From Seminavis robusta (Eukaryota; Bacillariophyta; Bacillariophyceae; Naviculales; Naviculaceae): a stretch of 64,000 bases of DNA. This document shows positions 42,121 to 52,495 of this stretch, piece after piece (position 1 is the first letter of the stretch; every line of letters begins with the position of its first letter). The DNA is taken from positions 1 through 64,000 of the forward strand of contig CAICTM010000233.1 in assembly GCA_903772945.1 (NCBI GenBank), in the 5' to 3' direction. The notes under the pieces are model-generated. The model did not search any database. It saw nothing but the letters and a program-made list of their open reading frames with translations, and had not been told where the DNA came from. A program made the position numbers and the translations under genes.

Positions 42121-42652
42121 TGCCAGAATTTGTTAAACTCTCTCTTCTCTGCAGTGCAAAGCCAACAAAATCTATCTCTTTCCTTTTGTTTGTTTTACTT
42201 TCTTGTGGCGTTGATTGTGTCGACCAACCGAAGCCAAAAGCCGAGGGCGAAATTGGATCTTTGGATCTTTTGCGCTTTTTGTGTTGTGAGAATTTCCAAA
42301 ACATGTTTTAAAAAAGGGTCTCAATTTGGTGATTTTGCAAGTGTCAGCTTCTTCATTTGCACAAAAGCCCCTTCCCCCGAGCCACCGTTTCCTTATACTA
42401 GTAGGGGGTGTTAGAGTAGGGAAATTATCTACGGAAGCCAGCCGGGGCCAGGCTTAAGCAAAGAACAGGCGAAATTCAGGACTAGGTTCTGTGGGATCAG
42501 GGGCAAGAAATTGAGGACCATTACGGGGGGCAAAGGGTTTGGCTTTGCGGGATCCACGGAGACATACCTGACACTTTTATTCGTTCAGCAAAAGACCGCA
42601 CTGTCAACCTAAAAACAACACATCAACAACTTGCTACAACGAAACAACCGCA
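42121..42652. promoter_or_regulatory. Divergent promoter region, SbcD-SbcC and BTB genes
   Basis: This 532-bp spacer separates two divergently transcribed genes, so both promoters are expected here. Its first part contains Phe/Leu-like TTTGTTTG runs, and the last 60 bp before the BTB gene are rich in AACAACA. No further gene is seen. Confidence 0.4.
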
Positions 42653-43618
42653 ATGCATACAAGAAACATGAACAACAACAACACGGACAAGGAAGTCCCC
42701 CTTGGCAAAGTCCTCTCCATCTTTCTGACGGATGATGGACTCAAGGACGTGACGTTGATCACCAGTGATGGCGAACTTGTGCGGGCCAACCACTATGTCT
42801 TGTCGGCTCGATCGGTGGTCTTTCGTCGCCTATTGAGAGGCAATTATTTCTCGGAAGCCACCAACCTCGAAGTCGATGTGGGCTTTCCCGGCAGTATCAT
42901 GCGAGATATTGTGGAATACAGTCATACCGATACGTGTGCCAGTCTCAGTTGGAATAATAATAGCAATAACAACACTAACAAGCAATCGCCATTGGAAGAA
43001 TGGCACGCCGAAAAGGAGCACGTGGAAACACTGGTGGGGCTTTCGGGAGCCGCCATGTACTACAATTTACCCAGTCTCGCCAAGAAAATAGAGACCAATC
43101 TCACGCAACATTTGCGGCGTACACCGTCCCTGTCACTGGCCGTTTTGGCCGCCTGTCGCAAGGGGGGACCTTCCATTCCTGTCGAATTGGTCGAATGTGC
43201 CATGGCATCGGTGCGACGGAACAAAAGTGCACTCTTTGATGAAAAGGCCGTTGCCTGTGTCAATGACAGTCTCGTCAAGGAAATTCTCAAAGACAAAGAC
43301 CTGAAAATTGACGAATACGATCTCTTCATGTTCCTCACGCAATGGATGGAACGCAGTCCCAAAGATCGCGAATCCGTCGCCAAAGATTTGAGCATTAATA
43401 TCCGACTGGAAAAAATAAATCCAGAAGATTTGCATTCCAGTGTGTCGTCGTCGGGATTATTTGCACCGGATGAAATCCACGAAGCGTATCGGAAACAAGC
43501 TTTGGAAGCGCAACAAAGTAATCATGCGTTCCAAATTCCATCCTTTCAACAAACCAAAAGCATTGCTTGGCGGAAACTACACAGTGTATCCCTGTGGGTA
43601 TCATCCAACTCTAGCTGA
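42653..43618 (+). CDS. BTB-BACK domain protein
   Basis: The product is 321 residues, intronless. The BTB/POZ fold spans about residues 20-145: LKDVTLITSDGELVRANHYVLSARS is the first strand-helix unit, then FRRLLRGNYFSE and IVEYSHTD. An Asn-rich insert (NNNSNNNTN) lies before the last helices, which include AAMYYNLPSLAKKIE. A BACK-like helical domain follows (about 160-290), with LFDEKAVACVNDSL and EYDLFMFLTQWME. No Kelch or MATH repeats are present. Such proteins usually act as cullin-3 substrate adaptors; the target is unknown. Confidence 0.8.
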   Translation: MHTRNMNNNNTDKEVPLGKVLSIFLTDDGLKDVTLITSDGELVRANHYVLSARSVVFRRLLRGNYFSEATNLEVDVGFPGSIMRDIVEYSHTDTCASLSWNNNSNNNTNKQSPLEEWHAEKEHVETLVGLSGAAMYYNLPSLAKKIETNLTQHLRRTPSLSLAVLAACRKGGPSIPVELVECAMASVRRNKSALFDEKAVACVNDSLVKEILKDKDLKIDEYDLFMFLTQWMERSPKDRESVAKDLSINIRLEKINPEDLHSSVSSSGLFAPDEIHEAYRKQALEAQQSNHAFQIPSFQQTKSIAWRKLHSVSLWVSSNSS

Positions 43619-44267
43619 CAAAAACTGACTCAATGTATCAATACATTAAAACCATTGATTCATTCCAGCAAAAATAATGGAACAGGACATTCACTTACGG
43701 TTTACTGTACAGTCGTACCCATCAATCTGCACGATCGTCTATAGAGTGGCAATTCTTTTGTGGACGTTTCGGTTTGCAAAAAGAAAATTTCCTAGATGAC
43801 TACATCTTTAGTTGTCAGGAAGTTGGCAAATGCAGACAACAGTCTCCGACCCTACTTTCATCAGAATAGCGTGCAAGGGTCAACTTACGTAAATAATACT
43901 TTCAGTTAGCTAGCTAGCTAGAAACTCTTTTGGAAGCCATCAAGGAGAGCACCGAACTGAAAGCATTCAGTGCTCTAGCGTTGTAGTTGACCTGATAAAG
44001 TCCCCGTCATCACAGAGTGCCCCAGCAAATACCATCTCCTTTTCAGTCTGAGCACGGATTTATTCGATTGATTGATTCGATTCGTTCGAATCGAATCTGA
44101 CAAAGGATCTTTGGATCTTTCATACCCGTTTCCTCGTGACTAAAGCAACTCACCCGATCGTCGATGTTCTGCCCATGGCGTCCCTCAAACGACAGCTCGA
44201 CAGCTACCGGTAGAGTACCGTGTCTTGTCCTGATCTGATCAGTACATTGCCATGCCGCTACTGTACC
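43619..44267. promoter_or_regulatory. Intergenic upstream of the RMC1-like gene
   Basis: No gene is seen. A GTTAGCTAGCTAGCTAG run is present near 43907-43920. The in-frame extension of the next gene up to 44220 begins with GTG and is not used here. Confidence 0.4.
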
Positions 44268-47200
44268 ATGAATGTGGGTAGTCCCTTTAGTGTGATTGGG
44301 AGAAATCCCGAAACGAGTGCTTTACCCGAGGCAGTTTGGTATCAGGAGAGCACTTCGACTGCCTCGTCCAATTTTTACTACAGCAACGCTCATCATGAGC
44401 AGAACGCCGATGCAGAAGGACAACAACATCCATCTGGATTCTTCGTTTCGCTCTTGCCAAGATGGGATATTGCGCAGGATGATTCACGCGCCAAATCGGT
44501 CTTTTACCAAGTCACACCGTTTTCCGATTTTCTCAATAATAATAATAAGGACAAGAAAAGCCATTTGTTTCGACTGCGACTGCCCAGACGATTGGCTGTG
44601 GTAGACGAAGAAGAAGAAATAATCATCACGACAGCCATCAGCAACGATGAGTCCATGGACGCTCCTCCTCCGTTGCCATCATCGCCACGCCATCAAGAGC
44701 GAAGGATTCCCTTGCTAGTCAGATTCACAGACAACCACAAATTGCTGGCCATGCAGTTCTCGCCCTTTATGGTCCGAATTGCCGTGGCAATACCAATAGG
44801 ACATGACAAAACAACTACCCGGTCTTCTGCTCCTGATGCTGCTACTCAGCATTGGACCGTTGCCTTGCCATATTCTACTTCCTTGGACAATTCGACGACA
44901 ATCATCAAAGACCCATACACACCACTGCCATCTTCTCCCGATGCCATGCCACAACGCAAGAAGAAGAAAAAGAAGAAAAAAGGACACACCACCACCACTA
45001 CATCATCGTCCAACCATCACAATGAAACCATCTTGCCAGGGGGTCTATTTTGGCTCGATCAATCCTACGGCAATGCCCGTGGAAGTGACTACCAAGAGTT
45101 CTGGTTGGTATTGGTCACGTCTCGTTCGCTGCTTTGTTACACAGTAACCTACAATCGTCTCGACGAATATAGAAGACAACCTCTCCTCTCCATCGAATTG
45201 GCGCATCAGTTTTCCCATCCCACTGCTACAGCCGCGTGGTGGGCATCTCCCATGGTACTGGTGGTCGGTTCCTCTACTGCCAATGCCGACTTGTCGCTGC
45301 GAACTTACCTGTTTGGTGGGAATGGTCCCTTTACCAGTCACCGAGAAGTCCTGCAGAATCCATTGATTCTACCACTCCGTCTCGAACGACCACCTCCGGT
45401 GCGCTGCGATGCCTTTACGGTAGGAGGAGGAAACGGCAACAATCGTCAGGAAAGCACGCACAAACGAGTTTCTTCCTCATCATCATCTTCTCCTACGTCT
45501 CCTTCCAACGACACCAATCACTCGACCATAATATCTGTCGTCCAACTGTACAACAAGACGTATATTGTCCATGTACCGGCAGAGTCCGTCTTGGTCGCCT
45601 ACAACGTTCATGCCATTCCCATCACACTCCATCAAGTCGATACCGAAAATTGTGTCATTCTGCAACAACAGGTACAGCGGCAGGTACGACTGCCCAAACG
45701 AATATCGCGAAAAAGCAAAGTAGAAGAACATGTCTTGATTACCACATTGGACAATGTACTCGTCATTACCTTTCGACGGTCCAAGTTTCACGTCATGGTG
45801 GATATTCTGGATAGTACCAAGGATGTCGTGGTGGAGAAAATAATGGCACAGGAAGAGGAAGTATTGGCGGTTCCATCCGATTCGGCAGCGCCTACTCCGT
45901 AAGTTCCTGTCTCTTTTGTAAGCACAAGTTTGTGTGAAAGATACTCAAATCCGTCTTTGTACCCACGTGTGTGACAAAAGTGCCCTCTTTATTGCACCCA
46001 ACTTTTTGTTCTTGACGCAACAAGGTACCGTGCTACCCTTGTCACTAGATTTGGAACGATTAGCACCCTCCGTGATCAAACACGAGCGCTGCAACTTTAC
46101 CATGCTCCTTCGACGAAGACACTTCTTTCAACAATCATCATCATCATCTACAGGCCGACAGACTGCCATGGCACACTTTTCGGCCATTGGAGCACTAGAA
46201 CGGCCCGAGCAACGGTTGAAATGGATCAATCATGTGGCAGAGGTATACTGTAGACAGCAACAACAACGTCATCATCAGAACACAACAGCAACTCCCTACC
46301 AATGGGACGTGGTAGCTTCCGTGGATCTGATGTTCCAATGTGCGTTGCTGGGGAGAAGCGGATGGGAATTCCTTTCTTCAACAGATGTAATTGACTTTGA
46401 TGATGAGTACAAACTGCTTCGTCGGATGCAACGGTACTCTCAGGCTCCCTCACATCCAGTTTTGTTCCAGACGGAGCTGCTGGAGCAATTATTCCTTCCT
46501 AAAGTTCAAAAGGTATTGAGGAAAAAGCGGCAAGCAGCCCGTTTGGCCAACGAAGATGGCAACAACAATACACAACTAGTTCTTCACATTGCCGAACTGG
46601 CCATGTCCTATGTTGGAGCGCTGGAGCGACATGGATCTCGGGCATGTCCTGCAATGCAACTCTTTGTCTTTGCGCTGCTATGGAGGCTTGGTGATGCCCA
46701 GGTTCTCATGGCGCTGTTGAAGGCATGGAAGACTCCGTCTCAACAAAAGAGCAGCCATCCAACAAGTTTCCTCGCCACTCAACGGCACGCGTTTCTGCTC
46801 ATGGATGTTGTCCAACACGTCGAATTTGGATCCCTTGCCAGCAAAATTTTTGCACTGAATGACCAATGTAAGCTCGAACGCAGTCCCTCCATTTTGTGAA
46901 ATTGCATGATTAATTGTCTGTAACTAAAAACTTGCCATTGAAAACCCCAACAGATGCGGTAGTGGCAACACTGAGAAAGCGAACGCTTCAGCTGTCCATG
47001 GGAATGCTTTCGGCCTCGCCAACGATGGACTACCGATATCCCAGCTGCCTCATTTCACTGCTTCTGCAGCACAGTCAACTTCACGAGGCTCTGGTGGCCG
47101 CGTCTGAGTTGTTGGATTCCTTTCACAGTCATCAACAAACTTCTTTCAAGACTCGAAGGAAAATAGCGGCTCTCATCTATGCAAGGAAATGCAACGGTGG

Positions 47201-47582
47201 GGACAATTTTCTGAACGTGGCGAACGCACTTTGGAACTGCGATCTGGAAGCAACAACATCTGATCGGTGTGCAATGCTACAATCCATGTTCTCCTTTCTG
47301 TCCAAATGGGACCCACGACGTGTCGCAACAATCTCAAAGGGGCGCGGGTTCAAGACCAGCGACGACATTTTTGAGTTGATGGAAGGGAGTGAGGCAAGAA
47401 CGAAGTTTCTGTCCCGAAGGCCATCATGTTCGGCGCTGGCCGGAAAGACCAACACAGCAGCTCCGGCAGCTCGGCACACACCTTCTCCTTTCCCCAGAGG
47501 GATCGCCTTGGACAAGGTAGTGCTATCCAAGGATTTGACTTCCTTCTGGTCCTACTTTGGGCAAGTGTTTGGAGTTCCATAG
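44268..47582 (+). CDS. RMC1-like protein (regulator of MON1-CCZ1)
   Basis: Exons 44268-45898, 45981-46867 and 46954-47582 with GT-AG introns of 82 and 86 nt give about 1048 residues. The N-terminal half reads as beta-propeller-like strands, with FTDNHKLLAMQFSPFMVRIAV matching the first-blade motif of the RMC1/Mic1 family, and GGLFWLDQSYGN, LLCYTVTYN and VVQLYNKTYIVHV further on. Asn-, His- and Lys-rich inserts make it longer than the 657-residue human protein. The C-terminal half is helical, with a Mic1-type end (YPSCLISLLLQHSQLHEAL, then KIAALIYARKCNGGDNFLNV and a final FWSYFGQVFG). In animals RMC1 helps the MON1-CCZ1 complex activate Rab7 on late endosomes. Assignment rests on motif order and C-terminal similarity, so it is good but not certain. 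Confidence 0.6.
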
Positions 47583-48083
47583 CCGCTAACATATATATTC
47601 CATCGGAGCCTAAGGGACGGAGACGACCCGATGAACGGGTGCTGGGGCAGTGGGGGCTCGAGCTCGGTGTATACAGATATAGGCTAGTATGGAATTTTAA
47701 GCTAGTAGTAACAGGTGAAAGCTAGGTCACTTTGCGGTAATGAGGGAATGGATCCAATTGAGGAGAGGTTTGAAGGGGATGAAAGATCTTCTGAACCTCA
47801 GACAATCCTGAAATGTCAGGTCTCATATAATGCTGGCATTTCTTGCCTTTGGAGTCCTGCGAGTCAGCCCTGTGCTCCTATAGTTGAGGGTGGGATTGAC
47901 TGTCTTCCTTTCACTGCAAGCTCCCAATTCTGTTCATTGTAGGCACTTTTACCGAATACTTTCTGGGTCTCTCCGTTATCTAATCTGGTCGGGAATCTCG
48001 TGGCAGGCCTCCACCACCAATTAGCTAATACGGTAGTCTGGAAATTTGTCGGTCAATCGTATGCCTTCGGTAGTGCTCATCAG
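47583..48083. other. Intergenic, nothing recognised
   Basis: This is the 3' flank of the RMC1-like gene. It contains short unsupported frames only. Confidence 0.4.
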
Positions 48084-48960
48084 TTTCCATCACCATTCTT
48101 GGGTGTTGGAGAATATGACGGGAGTGTGGAGGTAGGGCATCGACCAGTTGGGAGAGGAAGTTATGGTTGGCTTGGGTGATGGATGCCTGGAAGGTGGACT
48201 GTCAATGGAATGGATCAATTGAGTAGTGTCAAGGGCTTGAGAGTGGTGGTAGACATCAGCAGTGAGAAGGTGCTGGATGGAGGGGATGTCACAGGAATGG
48301 AAGAGTAACTTGGTGTGTAGATCAGTGGGGCCGTGAATGAGTTTTGGCGAGGTTGATAGAATACTTTTTGGAAGCTTGGGTAAGGATAGCAAAGGTGTCC
48401 GATCCAATGAATTGGCAAAGGAATCGAACTCCAGTTGTGATTTCTAGTTGGATATTGTTGCCAGCTTGGGAGTTGATGTAGACAATGGAAGCCTGAACTG
48501 AAGGTTCTGTACACGGAACATTGGAGGAGGTGCCTATGAGGAGTTTGGTTTGGAGAAGTTGAGCTCCATTCCAAGAGGTGGGCCGTGGTGTTGGAAGGGC
48601 TGGAGGACTGGAAAGATGTCATCTGGGTGGAGGAAAATTGAAGAGTCATCAACATATTGGAGTGCGGAGCCTCCGGCGTGGCCATCCTGGAAGTGAGCTT
48701 GGGCTCTGGCGGGAAGAAAGGTTGTCACTAGTTTGAGCAGGAGACACAGGTCGTTGATTGTTGGCGCAGTGGGGCATCCTTGAGCATGATCTTCCTGTTG
48801 GAGAAAGAACTGGAGTTCATTGTTGCCGTCAAAGTAGAAGCTTTTGTTGGGTGAGGAGTATAGGAGATCATGGGGTACCAAACAGGAGAATTCGGGGCAC
48901 TCTACGAGACAATCTCGGATGGCTGTACGGGTGTACGGGAAACTTTGTTGAGCATGGTCT
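48084..48960 (-). mobile_element. Broken reverse-transcriptase element
   Basis: The minus strand carries the palm region of a reverse transcriptase: an EDHAQGCPTAPTIND segment equivalent to the usual QG.P motif, a catalytic-type YVDDSSIF box, and a LGMELNFSK segment after it. The order and spacing favour a non-LTR (LINE-like) enzyme, but the family is not settled. Only this part was found: no endonuclease, RNase H or terminal repeats. The element is broken, with a few breaks. Its sequence is still readable, so it is probably not very old. Confidence 0.6.
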
Positions 48961-49463
48961 TGATATCAACAAGGTGGAGGACTCTGGATGGATTGGGCTT
49001 GGAAATGAATGGAATCAGGTGAAGCTGACATCAACCATGAAGTTCAGGGTGCCCTTGATAGCGATGGGGTATTGGCCAAAAAGGATGAGGTACCAGGTAC
49101 CGGTACGAGCTAAAAAACGAGGTACTGTACTACATGTCTACATGTACCGTACCTGGGTTGCAAGGGGGGACTCGACTCGACTCCACACTATTGTCATGCC
49201 GACGTGCTTTGCTGGCTTCCACTTCGAGCAGTATCCACGTTTGACTCGACCAATGACGCACGCATCCTTCCAAGGAGCCAAAAAACAAATGAAGCGACCA
49301 TGACGTACTGCACATGGAGGACATACGGTATGAATCGCCATCGTTAGTGCTAATGGAGGTTGACGATTCGAGGCATATTGAATTCAATCAACTGCTTCTT
49401 GCTATCTGGTATCGCTACATATACTTGTGACTAGCTAGGCGAAGTGTTGTTTTGACCACAAAG
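48961..49463. other. Intergenic upstream of the fibrillin gene
   Basis: GAGGTACCAGGTACCGGTACGAG near 49087 is a short palindromic cluster. Short sequence similar to this occurs in other intergenic regions of the window. No gene is supported. Confidence 0.4.
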
Positions 49464-50177
49464 ATGACGAAAACCTGTGGATCGTTCAGATACTCTGCTT
49501 GCCTGTTTTTGCTTTGGCAGTGTTTGTTTCAGCATGCGGCTCTGGCCTTTATGACTCCTGGTATTTCTCCCTCTCCATCCGGACAGGACAAAGCGCTGTT
49601 CATGATCAAGTTTCCAAAAGCCTTCGAGTCATTTTTGCCATCTCCTCCAACTCAGCCTCAAAGCAATGAAGTGAAGGACAAGCGCGAGGAGCTCAAGGCG
49701 ACCTTATTGGATGCTTGCAAGAACTCGAACTCAAACAAACAAGAACAGCGAGCTGAAATCGAAACCGTAATTGAACAGCTCAAAGAGCTTTGTCCCACGT
49801 CACCTGCCACAGCAGCAAGCCCACTGCTTCAAAAAAAGTGGGCCCTGGTTTGGACCACGGAGAAGGAGATCAATTTCTTCTTGGATGTCGGCTTTAGCAA
49901 CGAAATAGGACAAACCATTGCGGGAGAGGCTCTTGACAACAACATTGAATTTATTCGAGGAGGCGGCTTTTACGTTTCTGGCAAATTGTCCATTCCCGAT
50001 TCCGAAGGGCCCAGAACAGACTTTGAATTCGAAACGGCAAAATTGGATTTGGGGAAGTGGGGCAAATTCCAATTTCCTCCCGTTGGAGCAGGTTGGTTCG
50101 ATACAGTTTACTTGGACGATACGCTACGAGTCGATTTGAACAGTCGAGATGACATATTAATCTGCACGCCTTATTAG
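49464..50177 (+). CDS. Plastid lipid-associated protein (PAP/fibrillin family)
   Basis: The product is 237 residues from the ATG at 49464; the longer frame opens with TTG. The N-terminus is a signal peptide (FRYSACLFLLWQCLFQHA) ending in ALAF, the diatom plastid-import site. The fibrillin domain spans about residues 75-237. It has helices that include KREELKATLLDACKNSNSNK, the KKWALVWTTEKEINFF motif, strands with GGGFYVSGKL, and a closing GWFDTVYLDDTLRVDLNSRD motif. The LVWTTEKE and DTVYLDDTLR phrases are diagnostic. It should associate with thylakoid lipids or plastoglobules and may carry small lipophilic molecules. Confidence 0.85.
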   Translation: MTKTCGSFRYSACLFLLWQCLFQHAALAFMTPGISPSPSGQDKALFMIKFPKAFESFLPSPPTQPQSNEVKDKREELKATLLDACKNSNSNKQEQRAEIETVIEQLKELCPTSPATAASPLLQKKWALVWTTEKEINFFLDVGFSNEIGQTIAGEALDNNIEFIRGGGFYVSGKLSIPDSEGPRTDFEFETAKLDLGKWGKFQFPPVGAGWFDTVYLDDTLRVDLNSRDDILICTPY

Positions 50178-50400
50178 ATCAATGTGTGCTGATAACACAA
50201 GCACCATCGATACCAGTTCCTCGGAATGGAAAAGTGCTTTGGCAAAGCAATTCTGAGCGCTTCCAAAACGCTCAGTCTCGCCAATTCATTTGACCGAACT
50301 TGTAGACTTGGCTTTGTGGTTTGCACTGTTCAACCAGGATTTGTGTAATTTGTCACAGTGTTGTTCGCAAAGTCGTTCCATGACGACATAGTGACCAGTC

Positions 50401-51354
50401 TCAGGCTAAAGGGGCCTTTGTGTAAACAAAAGTTGGACATCCTCGACTGCTTTCTTGCGTCCAGGTCATGTCAATGTACTCGGTGCGATGCTGAAATCCA
50501 ATTGTCTTACTAGCAAGCTTTGGGGAAGTTTCAAACTTCCTCAATGTAGCCAGACATTTCAAGTTCGGAGCATTCTCTTCCAATTTGGCAGCAATGTGAT
50601 GCATTAGAGCATCTGGGAAACATAAAGAAGCCATATAGATGTGTGTGACTTTGGACAAGTCCACCTCCAGCAAGTCTTCATTTAGAAACTCGACGGTAGC
50701 TTCCGTGGTTGTTTCTTGTGAACGACCGGATCGGAGTTCCTTGGCTGTGGATTGTAGGTCTGTCCATGCTGAAACAGCTGTTGCATGTCGCTGTGGAGCC
50801 AACTCAATGCCAACAGCTTTGGACAAAATTGGAAGTTCCATGAATGCTTGTAGAATCAGTTTCCCACGACCAGAACCCAAGTCCACAAACACAATCTCCT
50901 CGTCTTCCTCTTTTGAATGTTCATTTCCGGTTGTTGTTGTTGTTAAGCCCATGTGATAAAAGAGCTGCCGAGCCCCCACCGATGTTATTTCACCGTAGGT
51001 GGCCGGTGTTCTTTGCTGCTGGGCGTCACCAACATTGCCGTCTGAAGTTTTTATTGAAAATCGTTGCATTTTTGTATTGACAATGTTGCAATCTTCATCA
51101 TCATCATCAAAGATGGGGTATCCTGGCCTGCTGGCCCATGGTTCCATAGATTCATCTAGTAATTCGTCCACCGATTTTCGCAAAGCCACTTCTGCAGGAG
51201 ATTGAGGCAACGGGGCAATCATGGGAAGCTGCTGGACAAAGGTATCCGACGGCACCTGAAAGAGAGCTGCGGCTGCCTGTAGTCCCAAATGAACAAGAGC
51301 ACCGGGACTTATAGAAGTGCTTGACGAGGTAGAAGAAAAAGTCTGGAGTAGCAT
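50401..51354 (-). CDS. DOT1-like SAM-dependent methyltransferase
   Basis: The product is 317 residues. An N-terminal segment of about 115 residues has no domain. The methyltransferase then begins with TYGEITSVGARQLFYHMGL, followed by VFVDLGSGRGKLILQAFME (motif I, SAM-binding), VGIELAPQRHATA (acidic ribose-binding loop) and VEFLNEDLLEVDLS. VTHIYMASLCFPDALM and a final strand (CPTFVYTK) complete it. This order matches the DOT1 histone H3K79 methyltransferase fold, but the usual nucleosome-binding regions are absent. The substrate is unknown, and it may be a non-histone enzyme. Confidence 0.7.
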   Translation of the reverse strand: MLLQTFSSTSSSTSISPGALVHLGLQAAAALFQVPSDTFVQQLPMIAPLPQSPAEVALRKSVDELLDESMEPWASRPGYPIFDDDDEDCNIVNTKMQRFSIKTSDGNVGDAQQQRTPATYGEITSVGARQLFYHMGLTTTTTGNEHSKEEDEEIVFVDLGSGRGKLILQAFMELPILSKAVGIELAPQRHATAVSAWTDLQSTAKELRSGRSQETTTEATVEFLNEDLLEVDLSKVTHIYMASLCFPDALMHHIAAKLEENAPNLKCLATLRKFETSPKLASKTIGFQHRTEYIDMTWTQESSRGCPTFVYTKAPLA

Positions 51355-52495
51355 CCTCGAAGATAATGATAAACCTGTGGCGGTGTGGCGATGGGTGGCG
51401 AGCGCTTCTGATTTTTGTGGAAGATCTTTGGGATCTTTTCTTCGGGTTCGATAACCCTAATGCTACCTTAGTACCGGTAGTGGTACAGTACGCGGCTGAA
51501 AGTCCGCCCAGTGTCCATCACGCAACTCTCATGGCCAACACCACCGTACTGGTCACGGTCTAGCAAGAGGACGCGAGGATATGTACTGTATTCATTTCTG
51601 TGTGCGGCGGCAAAGGATCCAAGGAGCATGCTCAGCCAAGTGGCAACGCACTCGCTGCCCAACCAGCCAAAGTTTCACCATGCACCACCGCACCAACACA
51701 TCACCGCCGTACGAAAACCCCCAGTTCGGCTGAATTGTCCCATGATGGAGTGAGTGGAGTCGAGGCTTGGGATGTTGGGGGTGAAATTAATTTCCAACAG
51801 GCACCAAAAGAAACTACTCACACAAGAAATTTGCATGGTGCTGAAGCAGCTGTTCCTTTCCTCTCCTTTTGCCTTCAGAATCTCACTACCAGACAGTGGC
51901 TTTTCTCAGATCACCAAAAAGATGAGACAGAAAGTAGTCTAGCTAGCCAGTATGACACCATAGTGTAGTAGCGGCCCGTCCCGTACGGTACGGTAGATCC
52001 AGCTGTTATCTCTTTTGGTCAGCGCAAAAGCCGTTGTTTGATATTTTGGGGTTCTCAACGCAGGCCCTCCGGGCTGGAGTGCTCGTCGGAGTCGCTGCAC
52101 CACATCGATGCAATGCACCGCAGATCCAACGGCGAAGGGGAAAGAAAAGCTGGGAGAACAGAACAACAGTCAAGAAAAGGACACACAACAGCCCACCGTA
52201 TTAGGTTTCCTCATAGGAGAGAGATCAAGAGCAACTCCGCAGCTGCTATCAGGATTGCTTGGAGCATATCTGGTGGAGCTGTTGGATACTGTATCCAGAA
52301 AAAATTGCTCTGCTGTGTGTGAGGTCTGTTGTGGTGGCATCTTGAAAATTTGAAAGTCGCTCGTGGTTGGTCTTGCTAGATAGTGTGCCGGCCAGGTGGT
52401 TGCTGTAGCTTCCGAGTAACAGTGAAAATATTTTTTGTGCGTGGACAAGGCACACCTTCCCTCATCATTGCAATACTGTAATAAAACAAAGAAAC
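51355..52495. promoter_or_regulatory. Divergent intergenic region
   Basis: The methyltransferase is transcribed leftward and the helical-repeat gene rightward, so promoters for both lie here. Short frames have no domains. GTACGGTACGGTA-type words occur near 51980. Confidence 0.4.
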
